A stretch of 64,000 nt of DNA from RHLJ01 sp965212165. GTDB taxonomy: Bacteria > Bacteroidota > Rhodothermia > Balneolales > Balneolaceae. Location of the stretch: contig OZ243096.1 in assembly GCA_965212165.1 (NCBI GenBank), positions 1,054,001-1,118,000 on the forward strand. Reading direction: 5' to 3'. The notes below the pieces were generated by a model. That model had not been told where the DNA came from and did not search any database. It saw only the letters and a program-made list of their open reading frames with translations. A program made the translations under genes and the position numbers. Of this stretch, positions 51,004 to 60,343 are shown one piece after another. Within the stretch, counting starts at the first letter, position 1. Each line of letters opens with the position of its first letter.

Positions 51004-52728
51004 ATGCCAGGTATCTACGGTTTTCTTTCAACTAAAGGAAAAGAAGTCGGATTAAATTTATTTAAGAACTTTCATAGTTATGATATTCCAAACACTATCA
51101 ACGAAGAGAGGAAGTATAATAACTTCCTCTTCGGTAGAAGTGTTATTCCTAAGTTTTTAGAGGATCGTATAATTTTTGAAGATCAAGAGATCATAATTGC
51201 GATAGAAGGTACAAGTACAAATATTGAAAGAGGTAGACTAGTAAACTTTCTAAAAAAAGAGTTTAAATCAGATGGCGATGCCTTTGCGAATAAAATTGAA
51301 GGGAGTTTTTCTGGTTTTATATATGATAAATTAAGTAGCTGTCTTTTTCTATTTACTGATCAACTTTCGACTAAACCTTTATATTATTACTTAAATAAAG
51401 ACAATGGAGAATTCTTTTTTGCTTCAGAGTTAAAGGTAATAAGCAAAGCATTAAGAGAGTCTGGTCATAGAATCTCAATTGATAATGATGGTGTAAGGTG
51501 TTTACTAACATTTGGATATATGTTATCAGATATTACACCTATAGCTGAGATAAAAAAGATCGAACCTGGTAGTATTTTTAAACTTGATATAAAGTCGTTT
51601 AAGTTTTTTAAAAAGCAATACTTCCAACTAGAAAAGAGTAAAGCGAATAACTCATCAAAAAACGAGTTGATAGAAGAGGTTGATAGGTTATTAATATCAG
51701 CTGTAGATAGAGAGTGGAATAAAGACAAAGAATATGAATATGATCACTTTGCTTTTTTAAGTGGGGGTCTCGATTCTAGAGTCAATGTAATGTTAGCTGA
51801 TAAATTAGGTTATAAGCCATCTAATCTACTTACATTTTCAGAAGAGGGGACACTAGATGAAATGATTTCAAGAAAAATTGCGAAAGACTTAGGCAACAAA
51901 CATACTTTTATTAGTCTTAATGATGGCAAATACTTGGAAGAGAATCTAAGCAAATACATTTCTCAGAATGATGGGTTAGTTGTTTTGTATGGTGCAGCTC
52001 ATATGTCTGATTCGGTCGGTAAGATAGACCTGAAGACTTATGGATATTCACATTCCGGTCAAATCGGAGATGCTTTATTTGGATCACTTTATAAAGTAAG
52101 TAGTCCAGATGATAACTTAAATAAACTATGTTATGGTAGTAATTTAAAAATCGTTGATAAGATTGAAGTCTGGAATGGAATGAAAAGCAATAACTATGGT
52201 GGTGACGATTTTGAAATTTTTTCTTACAAACATAGAGTTGTAAATGGTGTTCTAAATGGGGATAGATCAATTAGCTCATTGATAGATTCGATATCTCCTT
52301 TTTACGATAGAGAGTTATTTAACTTTTGTATTAATTTACCTGTCGAGCTTAAAAATAATTCTTGGTTCTATAAAGATTGGATGGAACAAAAACATCGTGA
52401 AATTCAAAGCTATAAATGGCAAGCAAGTGGTACTTATCCTAGAAATGGTTTTTATACAGATCTAATAAGTTTTAGGAATAGAGTGATAAGATATGGGAGA
52501 AGGAAAATTGGTATCGAAAAAGAAAATATGAATCCATTCCAGAGCTGGTATAATAGAAATGAGAAATTGAGTAATTCACTCAAAAGGATTTACGAGGAAA
52601 ATATTCATTTGGTTGATGATCAGGAGCTAAAGTTAGATATAACAAATGAGTTTAATTCAAGTAGAGCAACAGATAAATTAAATGCGATAAGTGCTATACT
52701 ATCAATAAAATTGCACTTTTTTAAGTAG
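51004..52728 (+). CDS. Asparagine-synthetase-like enzyme without the glutaminase cysteine
   Basis: The 574 residues follow the AsnB layout: an N-terminal glutamine-amidotransferase-like half (1-200) and a synthetase half with the PPi-loop SGGLDSR (253-259). The N-terminus is MPGIYGF where active enzymes have MCGI, so Cys1 is a Pro and the glutaminase site cannot work. The synthetase could use free ammonia, or make an amide or beta-lactam-like bond on a sugar acid or amino sugar; related proteins occur in O-antigen and lasso-peptide loci. Its place between flippase and Wzz genes points to polysaccharide modification. Confidence 0.82.
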   Translation: MPGIYGFLSTKGKEVGLNLFKNFHSYDIPNTINEERKYNNFLFGRSVIPKFLEDRIIFEDQEIIIAIEGTSTNIERGRLVNFLKKEFKSDGDAFANKIEGSFSGFIYDKLSSCLFLFTDQLSTKPLYYYLNKDNGEFFFASELKVISKALRESGHRISIDNDGVRCLLTFGYMLSDITPIAEIKKIEPGSIFKLDIKSFKFFKKQYFQLEKSKANNSSKNELIEEVDRLLISAVDREWNKDKEYEYDHFAFLSGGLDSRVNVMLADKLGYKPSNLLTFSEEGTLDEMISRKIAKDLGNKHTFISLNDGKYLEENLSKYISQNDGLVVLYGAAHMSDSVGKIDLKTYGYSHSGQIGDALFGSLYKVSSPDDNLNKLCYGSNLKIVDKIEVWNGMKSNNYGGDDFEIFSYKHRVVNGVLNGDRSISSLIDSISPFYDRELFNFCINLPVELKNNSWFYKDWMEQKHREIQSYKWQASGTYPRNGFYTDLISFRNRVIRYGRRKIGIEKENMNPFQSWYNRNEKLSNSLKRIYEENIHLVDDQELKLDITNEFNSSRATDKLNAISAILSIKLHFFK

Positions 52729-52854
52729 ACTTTAAACTATAATTAAAATTGAAAAATGCATTTACCCAAAATATAAAATGTAGTTCAAAAGGGTAATATG
52801 ATCATTGATTTAGTATTATATTAAAGTAGATAACAATTAAAACCAGATTATTAA

Positions 52855-54048
52855 ATGTCACAAAGTAAGAAGCCAGATTTATTAGACTTAGTTATCGTAT
52901 TTGCTAGTTATAAAATTCTTCTTTTAAAAGTAATTACGATAGTTACTCTAGTAGGTATAATCATTGCATTTATTTGGCCAAAAACATATAAATCAGAACT
53001 TACTTACATAGTAAATGATGGTAACTCTATAAATTTATCTAGCGGTGGATTACTAAGTGGTTTAGCAAACCTTTCAGTAGCAAATACAGAAATTTCAGCA
53101 GATCAAATATTGATTGTACTTAGAAGTAAAACAATTCAAGATCAAGTTATCAAGGAATTCAATCTTGAAGAAGTTTATGGGAATGATGTACAAGAAGCAT
53201 TACGAAAAAATTTAGATAATAACATTCAAGTGGAAGAATTCAGGGAAGGTGGTATTGGCTTGAATTCCATAATTGCTACAAAGTTTTCAGTCAAAGATAA
53301 AGATCCTGAAAGAGCCTATAATATGATCAATTATTATTACTCTCTTATCGATTCTACTATTAAAGTTTTGAATAAATCGAATGTTGAGGATGGTTATTTC
53401 ATGCTTGAAAGCAGACTTTTTCAGAATGAGAAAGATTTAGAAACAGCAGAGGATAGTCTATTAAGTTTTCAATCAAGATATGGAATTTTGGAAATTGAAG
53501 AACAATCAAGAGTCTTAATTCAGAACATTGCTGCTGTAAAGGCTCAGTCAGTAAAGCTTGAAATTGAAATTGGCTTTATAAAAGAAATGTACAATGAAAA
53601 TAGTTCAATGCTTAATGAGCTTGAGACTCAGAAAAAAGAAGTTGATAAAAAGTATGCAGAATTATTAGGTAGTGGTAGTGAGGTAAAAGAGGAATTTGAC
53701 ATATTTCGATCAATTTCTGATATACCCGAACTTTACATAGAGTTTTTAAGAAGATACCGAGAAGTGGAAGTTCAACAAGAAATCTATAAGGTACTTTACC
53801 CACAATATGAGCAACAGAAGTTGAACTATGAAGAAATAAGTTCAGGACTTATGCTGATTGATAATCCGAATTTCCCAACATATAAAGATAGTCCTAAAAG
53901 AGCATACATAATGATAGCTTCATTCCTATTTGGACTATTCTTAGCAATTGTTATTGTATTATTTAAAGAGTGGCGTATAAATATCGAAGAGAATGATAAC
54001 GAGATTTTCCTAAAGTACCAGAAGTTTATAAGCTTATTAAAGCTATGA
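52855..54048 (+). CDS. Wzz-type chain-length determinant
   Basis: The 397-residue protein has an N-terminal helix (about 19-40, IVTLVGIIIAFIWPKTYKSEL), a long periplasmic coiled coil (about 180-340) and a C-terminal helix (about 349-370) after NPNFPTYKDSPKRAYIM, the Pro-rich signature of Wzz/polysaccharide co-polymerases. No fused tyrosine kinase domain is present. It sets polymer length with the Wzy-type polymerase encoded 1 bp downstream. Confidence 0.9.
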   Translation: MSQSKKPDLLDLVIVFASYKILLLKVITIVTLVGIIIAFIWPKTYKSELTYIVNDGNSINLSSGGLLSGLANLSVANTEISADQILIVLRSKTIQDQVIKEFNLEEVYGNDVQEALRKNLDNNIQVEEFREGGIGLNSIIATKFSVKDKDPERAYNMINYYYSLIDSTIKVLNKSNVEDGYFMLESRLFQNEKDLETAEDSLLSFQSRYGILEIEEQSRVLIQNIAAVKAQSVKLEIEIGFIKEMYNENSSMLNELETQKKEVDKKYAELLGSGSEVKEEFDIFRSISDIPELYIEFLRRYREVEVQQEIYKVLYPQYEQQKLNYEEISSGLMLIDNPNFPTYKDSPKRAYIMIASFLFGLFLAIVIVLFKEWRINIEENDNEIFLKYQKFISLLKL

Positions 54049-54049
54049 A

Positions 54050-55321
54050 ATGCTAAAAACCGAGCAATTTCTTAATAGTACAATTATAGTAATTCCAATA
54101 ATTGTTGGAGCTATTTTATCTGGTGCATTTTACCTAGCAGAAGGCTCATCAATCCCACTAACAATTTTTCAACTTACGTTATTGATGAGTTTTATTCTTT
54201 TTGCTTTCAAAAAGATAATCGAACAAGATCTAGTAATTGAAGGGTATGGATTAGAAAAATGGTACTTACTTTTTTTGATGCTAATTTTTCTATCGATTAT
54301 TTATACCCCTGAAAGGGAGCAGGCTTTATTTTATTCTATTCGATTTAGTGTATTACTTATAATGACTTATATGATTTATAATGTAATAGAAACAGAAAAA
54401 GAGCTTAAGTATATATGCTATGCAATAATAGCTACATCAACTATAGTAGCTTTAATTAATCTTTTTGAGACCTATTTAAACCCTGAAATTATTGCACTGA
54501 ATTATGTAAATCAGGGTAAGAACATAATCAGACAATCTGGTTTAGAAACGGACCCAAATGTTTTTGCAAGCAATTTTTTTATACCAATTATGTTGGGAGT
54601 ATCATTTTTTGTAAAGGAGAAAAGAACCTATATAAAGCTATTCATATTTTCTATTGTAGGATTACTACTTACAGCAGTTTTATTATCATATTCGAGAAGT
54701 GCATGGATTTCTGTTTTCGTTGGAATAATGTTCATTTTGATTAGGAAGCGGAAGTTCGATTTTCTAGTATATTGTTTTGCAGCTTTCCTTATTGTTTTTA
54801 GTATAAGTGATACTGTTCAAAATCTAGCACTTACATTATTTGATCGGTTGGGAGCCATTTTTGCGGGTACCTCTGATGATTCTTCAAACATTAGAATACT
54901 ACTAGCAAAAGCATCTGTATTGATGTTATTTGATTCCTATTTAATGGGTGTTGGATTTCAGGGTTTTTCGAGCGCCTTTCAAGAATATTATACTGTACAA
55001 GAAACCATTGGCATTTATGAACCACATAATGAATTCTATACAGTGTATGCAGAGCTTGGTATTATAGGACTAGTGATATTTTGTACTATAATTTTAAAAA
55101 TTTTTAGAGCAGGTAGAGATAATCTGAAAGGAAAATTTGAACTTATAGAAATGGAGTCTATATCCTTAGGGTTCTTCGGATGTTTAATTAGCTATTTCAT
55201 TTTCTATCAGTTTTATGGAGGGATGCTCCACAATAGTATCCTCTTAATTTTTATTGGATTACTATTTAGTATGGGAAAATTAAGTAATAAAAATAAACTA
55301 GAAGAAAACTTAGCTACCTAG
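54050..55321 (+). CDS. O-antigen ligase/polymerase-family membrane protein (Wzy/WaaL)
   Basis: The 423-residue protein has about ten to twelve membrane helices and the Wzy_C (PF04932) type motif LTAVLLSYSRSAWISVFVGI. The large periplasmic loop bears the conserved GVGFQGFSSAFQEYY and EPHNEFYTVYAELGIIGLVIF. It is either the polymerase or the ligase of the cluster; pairing with Wzz favours polymerase. It converges on the SLBB export gene with an 8-bp overlap. Confidence 0.87.
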   Translation: MLKTEQFLNSTIIVIPIIVGAILSGAFYLAEGSSIPLTIFQLTLLMSFILFAFKKIIEQDLVIEGYGLEKWYLLFLMLIFLSIIYTPEREQALFYSIRFSVLLIMTYMIYNVIETEKELKYICYAIIATSTIVALINLFETYLNPEIIALNYVNQGKNIIRQSGLETDPNVFASNFFIPIMLGVSFFVKEKRTYIKLFIFSIVGLLLTAVLLSYSRSAWISVFVGIMFILIRKRKFDFLVYCFAAFLIVFSISDTVQNLALTLFDRLGAIFAGTSDDSSNIRILLAKASVLMLFDSYLMGVGFQGFSSAFQEYYTVQETIGIYEPHNEFYTVYAELGIIGLVIFCTIILKIFRAGRDNLKGKFELIEMESISLGFFGCLISYFIFYQFYGGMLHNSILLIFIGLLFSMGKLSNKNKLEENLAT

Positions 55322-57044
55322 TAACAAACACATACGTAGTAATAATACCAGTGATTGTAGTTAAACCAGTCATGATAAGTTGTATCCTAGTATTTCGTTC
55401 CTGAGCTTTTTGAATTTCAAAGGAGCGAAGTGCATTTAAGTCTTCAACAGGATAGCGGTCTATAAATATTCGATCACCAGATTCTAGTTTTGTTTCATTC
55501 GGTTTAAACCAAGAGGAATTACCAGCCTTAATAATAAAAACACGGTCTTTGTCAGCTGATAGTGCATAACCTCCAGCTCGATTTATATATTCAGAAGTAG
55601 TAGTCTGTTGGAACTCGTTAAATGGAAAATAACCTGGATTATTAACTTGACCGAATACAAAAATTGTACGTTCATCTCTTGGAATAAATAGCCTATCACC
55701 ATCAAAGAGAATAACATTCTTCAATTCATCTTCATTATTTAAATCAAAATGAACCTTATTTCTACTAAGGGATGTTTCTTGCTTTAAATAATCAATTCCT
55801 TGATAAAATTGATCTGAAGTTCTTGTCATAAGATCTACATTGAATTTATTAGGAACTTCATTCTCTATTCTGTTACCTCGAATTAAATAAGCAGCTTTAG
55901 GTAGCGCGTTTTGAGTAATACCACCAGATAATTCTAAAAGATCATAGACAGTAGAGGAGCCTTGAATAATTGGGTAATTCCCAGGTAATACTACTTCACC
56001 CTTAATCCAAGCAGTTGAAGATAGACGTGCGATATCATTTTCAGGAACTACCACTCTATCATTTGGTGAGAGTTTAAAAGCATCCCAATCTGCGGATAAC
56101 ACTTCAATTCTTTCAATTTTATTATCTGAATTTCGTAAAACAAAAACTGATGCTGAATCGGCATTTTCCTCAAATCTACCAGCAATATTTAGAAGATCAG
56201 AAATACTTTCATCTGCTTTATACTCTAAATTATATCCATATCGAACAGCTCCTGATATACTTACAGAGGGTGTGTTCTCGCTAATTCTCGCTAATTTGAT
56301 TTGATCGCCATCATAAACAATAGGATTATTGTTTAGGTTTCCAGTTCTAAAATAGTCTACTAAATCAGCTTTACTCACCCTTCCATCTTCATGAATTATT
56401 TGAATATTCCGAAGAGAGTAACCATCAAAATTTAACAGTTGGCTAGTATAAGTTGGTAAATAAATAGTTTCTTGAGACGCCTCGAATTGGATCTCAATTA
56501 ATGATTGAAGTATTGCTAAGTCAACGCGTGACTGAGCTGGAATTACATATTTACCAGGAAATGGGATTGAGCCGGAAACATGAACATTAATTTTTCTGGG
56601 TATTTCTACACTTAAATAAACAGTTGGAGACTTATAGATTTCTGAAAAAGCAGTTGCAAGAAACTTCTCAGCTTCAGTAATGGAAAGTCCTTTAAGTGAA
56701 ATGATACCTAATGATGGAATGGTGATATCACCGGTAGAATTCACAATTAAACCACGCAGAACTAATTTCTGTGTTCCATCAACTTGTATAGAAAGTAGGT
56801 CATTAGAACCAATTCTATAATTCTCTTTATCAATAATTCCTTCATAGGGCAGTCCAGTGACAGCGATTTGGACGCCTGTTGGATCTTGGAAATAAAAACC
56901 ACCAACATCACTTGAAAAATTTAAATCGAAAGATTGATTTGAAGAATTTGAAGTAGCAGAATTGTTTTGTGCATTAGAGGTCTTAGCAGAAGTAAGAAAA
57001 ATGACAAAGCAGAATACTGTCAGGAGAAGTCGATTTACAGACAT
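55314..57044 (-). CDS. SLBB-domain polysaccharide export protein (Wza-like)
   Basis: The 576-residue protein has a signal peptide (about 1-25), a Poly_export domain (about 75-165, YRIGSNDLLSIQVDG and GLSITEAEKFLATAFSEIYKSPTVYLSV), then at least four SLBB modules (VSGSIPFPGKYVIP, ISGAVRYGYNLEYK, KGEVVLPGNYPI, VFGQVNNPGYFPFNE). It ends with a C-terminal membrane helix (IQLIMTGLTTITGIITTYVF). It lacks an obvious lipobox Cys, unlike Wza. It is the probable export channel for the polymer. It is on the opposite strand to wzy, ends overlapping by 8 bp. Confidence 0.88.
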   Translation of the reverse strand: MSVNRLLLTVFCFVIFLTSAKTSNAQNNSATSNSSNQSFDLNFSSDVGGFYFQDPTGVQIAVTGLPYEGIIDKENYRIGSNDLLSIQVDGTQKLVLRGLIVNSTGDITIPSLGIISLKGLSITEAEKFLATAFSEIYKSPTVYLSVEIPRKINVHVSGSIPFPGKYVIPAQSRVDLAILQSLIEIQFEASQETIYLPTYTSQLLNFDGYSLRNIQIIHEDGRVSKADLVDYFRTGNLNNNPIVYDGDQIKLARISENTPSVSISGAVRYGYNLEYKADESISDLLNIAGRFEENADSASVFVLRNSDNKIERIEVLSADWDAFKLSPNDRVVVPENDIARLSSTAWIKGEVVLPGNYPIIQGSSTVYDLLELSGGITQNALPKAAYLIRGNRIENEVPNKFNVDLMTRTSDQFYQGIDYLKQETSLSRNKVHFDLNNEDELKNVILFDGDRLFIPRDERTIFVFGQVNNPGYFPFNEFQQTTTSEYINRAGGYALSADKDRVFIIKAGNSSWFKPNETKLESGDRIFIDRYPVEDLNALRSFEIQKAQERNTRIQLIMTGLTTITGIITTYVFVTR

Positions 57045-57103
57045 TAATCTAAATTAAATTATACGTGTAATTGTTAACAGTAGCTTTTTGGGCGTATAGA
57101 AAT

Positions 57104-58012
57104 CTATTTTCTTGTTAGAATGATGCCAATTATAACAAATCCAGAGCCAATATACTGAAATACTGTAAGTGGTTCATCTAAAATAAGTATTCCAAAAAAT
57201 AATCCTAATACGGGTACTAGGTTCTGATATGCAGCAGTACGTACGGCGCCAATCTTATGAATACCATTATTCCATATCAAATATGCTAATCCTACAGATA
57301 ACAAACCGCTATACACTATACCAGCATAGCCACCAAAGGTGATTTCAGTGAAATTTACCTTAATCAAAAAAGGAAATCCAACAATCGTCAAGGAAATAAC
57401 TCCAACAATAGACATAAATGCAGAATATTGAGAGGAACTATAAAATTTGAGGTATTTCTTTGAAAGTATGGTATAAACTCCCCATGAGATTGCTGCAAGA
57501 AGAGTTATTAAATCACCTTTAAAACTATCAGAAGCAAAGGAAATCTCATTACGACCACCAATTATTATAAATGCCACTCCAATAAAAGCTAAAAAAATAC
57601 CAATCGATTTAACAGGAGTAAGTTTTTCGTCGGTAAATAATTGAGATAAGAGTGCAACCCAAATTGGAATACTCCCCAGCATTACAGCAGCATTAGCTGA
57701 GAATGTATAATCAAGACCAATTATAAAAAGCATTTGGTAGACTAAGTTTCCAACTATGCCTATACCAACTAACTTCCAAAAGTGCTCTTTTTTAACTTTT
57801 AAACTATACCCTTTTCTTTTTGCTGCGTATACCAGTAAAATCGATGCAAGGATATATCTGAGTGCATTAAAACTAAAAGGATCAATTTGCTGTAAAGTTA
57901 TTTTGACGATGCTAAAATTAAGCGCCCAAATAATTGCAACAAGTATTAGACTTGCGTCTGTTAATGTAAATTTTTTCAATGCCTGGATTTTGTGTGAGAA
58001 GAAAATAGGCAT
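57104..58012 (-). CDS. EamA/DMT-family transporter
   Basis: The 302-residue protein has ten membrane helices in two EamA repeats (ILVAIIWALNFSIVKITLQQIDPF in the first, KGDLITLLAAISWGVYTILSKKYLK in the second). These drug/metabolite transporters export small molecules or amino acids; the substrate cannot be inferred. It is divergent from the tetR gene, with two inverted repeats in the intergenic space, so TetR may control it as well. Confidence 0.9.
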   Translation of the reverse strand: MPIFFSHKIQALKKFTLTDASLILVAIIWALNFSIVKITLQQIDPFSFNALRYILASILLVYAAKRKGYSLKVKKEHFWKLVGIGIVGNLVYQMLFIIGLDYTFSANAAVMLGSIPIWVALLSQLFTDEKLTPVKSIGIFLAFIGVAFIIIGGRNEISFASDSFKGDLITLLAAISWGVYTILSKKYLKFYSSSQYSAFMSIVGVISLTIVGFPFLIKVNFTEITFGGYAGIVYSGLLSVGLAYLIWNNGIHKIGAVRTAAYQNLVPVLGLFFGILILDEPLTVFQYIGSGFVIIGIILTRK

Positions 58013-58020
58013 TAAAAAAT

Positions 58021-58037
58021 CAAATGAATGACATTTG
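58021..58037. promoter_or_regulatory. Inverted repeat upstream of the EamA gene
   Basis: CAAATG (58021-58026) and CATTTG (58032-58037) are perfect 6-bp arms with a 5-bp spacer. It lies 9 bp upstream of the EamA start. Its arms are different from those of the TetR-type site nearer the tetR gene. Confidence 0.3.
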
Positions 58038-58111
58038 TTTTGGCTTTCTATTCCAAAATAAACTAGGATTTAAATTATAAGCTCTGTACCTTTTGACCCG
58101 AATTCAAAAAA

Positions 58112-58124
58112 TGACTATGAGTCA
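58112..58124. promoter_or_regulatory. Probable TetR autoregulatory operator
   Basis: TGACTATGAGTCA is a perfect palindrome with 5-bp arms and a 3-bp centre. It ends 3 bp before the tetR start codon. A second, looser repeat (TTTTGA at 58091, TCAAAA at 58104) precedes it. The position and half-site are as expected for a repressor of its own pump operon. Confidence 0.55.
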
Positions 58125-58127
58125 AAT

Positions 58128-58787
58128 ATGGGAACTTTAGAAAGAAAAGAGCGAGAGCGTGAGGTTAAACGCGCAAATATGCTAGAAGCTGCAGAGGCAC
58201 TGATTCTACAAAAGGGACTGGAACACCTTAATATGGATGAAGTTGCTGAGAAGGCGGAAGTTAGTAAAGGTTCATTGTATCTCTATTTTAATAGTAAAAC
58301 GGATTTAGTTTTAGGTATTTGTCATAAAGCTTCATCATTAATGAACGAAATGACGACCAAGGTGTTAACCGAGGATAAGTCTGGATTAGAGATGGTATAC
58401 CAAATTGGAATAAACTATCTAAAATTTGCCAGTGAACATCCTGAATTTTATCGAGCTATGAGGTTTCTCGAGAATTATAAGGACACAGAACAGGCAAAAA
58501 GCAGTGATTATCTGTCTCTTTGCGGTGAAAACAGACAAGAGAGCTTTAGAGTTATGGTTAGAGCTATTCAGATTGGAATGCAAGATGGATCAATTAATTC
58601 ATCTTATAATGCAGAGGAACTTGCTCTTTTACTTTGGTCAACGTCTCATGGAGTTGTAAATATGGCATATATGCATCAAAATGCAGAGCACTTCAAATTA
58701 ATGGATAATCTTGGAATAAGTCTGGAAACAATGTTTAAAGGATATATGAAATTAATTGGACAAGGAATTGAGGCAAGAGAATGCTGA
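58128..58787 (+). CDS. TetR/AcrR-family transcriptional regulator
   Basis: The 219-residue protein has an N-terminal TetR helix-turn-helix (about 14-60: ANMLEAAEALILQKGLEHLNMDEVAEKAEVSKGSLYLYFNSKTDLVLGI) and a C-terminal ligand-binding helical domain. It heads an operon with TolC, adaptor and RND pump genes (7-bp overlap with tolC), so it is most likely the repressor that responds to the pump's substrates. A palindrome lies immediately upstream. Confidence 0.93.
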   Translation: MGTLERKEREREVKRANMLEAAEALILQKGLEHLNMDEVAEKAEVSKGSLYLYFNSKTDLVLGICHKASSLMNEMTTKVLTEDKSGLEMVYQIGINYLKFASEHPEFYRAMRFLENYKDTEQAKSSDYLSLCGENRQESFRVMVRAIQIGMQDGSINSSYNAEELALLLWSTSHGVVNMAYMHQNAEHFKLMDNLGISLETMFKGYMKLIGQGIEAREC

Positions 58788-60343
58788 CTCTAAGTCATTT
58801 ATCGAAACACAAAATGCAATCAAACGTAGCAGTTCCTCAAAATAAAATGAGTATCAAATTTACAATGAACTATATGGCTAATAGAATAAGAAGAAGAGGT
58901 CTATTTTTCTCTGTATTACTAATTGCAGGGGCGCTTTTTTTGAGTAATTCAGTAGTGGCACAAACTCAAGAAACAAATCTAATTGCTGACTATGAACTTA
59001 CATTAGAAGAAGCTATCAAAATAGCTTTAGCAAATAATCCTCAAATTAAAAGAGCTCTACTATCAATTGATGATGCAGATGAGCTTGTTAAGATCGCATA
59101 CAGTGAAATATATCCAGAGCTAAGTTCTTCATTAAATTATACAAGAAACTTTGAGATACCAGTCAATTTTGTTCCTGGCGAATTCTTTGGTGGTGCTCCA
59201 GGTACTTTAGTTCCTGTAGCTTTTGGAACAGACAATAATTGGCAAGGTGGCTTTACTGCTAGTCAAACATTATTCAGAGGAGAAACTTTAGTAGGATTAA
59301 GTTCTGCAACAGTTTTCAAAACGGTTCAATCGGAGAACTATAGAGCTATTAGTCAACAAGTGATAACCCAGACTCGAATAGGGTATTATTCTGTACTAGC
59401 TGCTAAAGAACAATTACGTTTACAAGAAACTCAAATCCGAAGACTCGAGCAAAACCTGAAAGAAAATGAAGTTAGACAAAGAGCGGGTCTTGTTGATGAA
59501 TATGCAGTTCTTAGTTTAAAAGTTCAGCTTAGTAATCAACGTCCTCAGCTAATTGAGGCTGAGTATGCTGTAGATGAAGCATATCGCATGTTGAAAATTG
59601 GAATGGGATTAGCGCTACAATTTGAATTTGAAGTAAAAGGAAGCCTAAACGACTTTGATATTGTATCAACAGATTTTACTAGTGACGAAAATGAACAAAT
59701 AAAGAAAGTTGATCAAATGAATCCTTATACCTTTCAAAAAGAAAATTTGGACTCAGCGGGTCTTGAGATGGTAAGAGGTGATCTTAGAGTTTTAGATGCT
59801 ACTCTAGCTCTTACTGATAAAGAAATAATTGCTGTTAAAAGCCGGTTTTTACCAACACTATCTGCTACTTATAATTTACAATGGACATCAGCTGAACCAG
59901 ATGCCCCTACATTTTTTGAAAATTCTGCTAGATTTCAAACTCTAGGAATCAATCTTAGCCTTCCGTTATTTCAGGGATTTAAAAGAGTTGCTGATGTTCA
60001 GCGAGTTCTTATTCAAAGAAAAGATTTAGAAGAGCAAAAAAGGGGAGCTCTACTAATGGCTCAAAATGAAGTAGCTTCGGCAAGCGAAGATTTAAATCGT
60101 TCTTTTGAAACCGCCGAGTCACGTAAAATTGCTCTTCAACAAGCTAATGAAGGTTATGAAAGAGCACAAAAGAGATTGGAGAATGGACTTGGTTCTCAAT
60201 TAGAATTAACTGATGCAGAGGTTCAAGTTCGGCAAGCTGAAGTAAATTATGCATTGATGGTTTATCAATACCTAACTGCGAAAGCAGAATATGATTTGGC
60301 AACTGGTAAAGTTCCTTATGTGGATATAGAAATAGAAGAATGA
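58781..60343 (+). CDS. TolC-family outer-membrane efflux protein
   Basis: The ATG at 58781 overlaps the tetR stop (ATGCTGA), but it leaves 31 residues before the signal peptide MANRIRRRGLFFSVLLIAGALFL. ATG 58865 or 58874 may be the true start. Two OEP repeats follow (YELTLEEAIKIALANNPQIKRA and a second half with LGINLSLPLFQGFKRVADVQRV), ending with LELTDAEVQVRQAEVNYALMVYQYL. It is the outer duct of the RND pump encoded downstream. It overlaps the adaptor gene by 4 bp. Confidence 0.88.
   Translation: MLTLSHLSKHKMQSNVAVPQNKMSIKFTMNYMANRIRRRGLFFSVLLIAGALFLSNSVVAQTQETNLIADYELTLEEAIKIALANNPQIKRALLSIDDADELVKIAYSEIYPELSSSLNYTRNFEIPVNFVPGEFFGGAPGTLVPVAFGTDNNWQGGFTASQTLFRGETLVGLSSATVFKTVQSENYRAISQQVITQTRIGYYSVLAAKEQLRLQETQIRRLEQNLKENEVRQRAGLVDEYAVLSLKVQLSNQRPQLIEAEYAVDEAYRMLKIGMGLALQFEFEVKGSLNDFDIVSTDFTSDENEQIKKVDQMNPYTFQKENLDSAGLEMVRGDLRVLDATLALTDKEIIAVKSRFLPTLSATYNLQWTSAEPDAPTFFENSARFQTLGINLSLPLFQGFKRVADVQRVLIQRKDLEEQKRGALLMAQNEVASASEDLNRSFETAESRKIALQQANEGYERAQKRLENGLGSQLELTDAEVQVRQAEVNYALMVYQYLTAKAEYDLATGKVPYVDIEIEE

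Noticed and set aside
44898..57044. Polysaccharide cluster as a defined genomic island
   Set aside because: Strand flips and AT-richness are suggestive, but no integrase, tRNA, att repeats or insertion sequence borders it, so an island cannot be claimed from this window.
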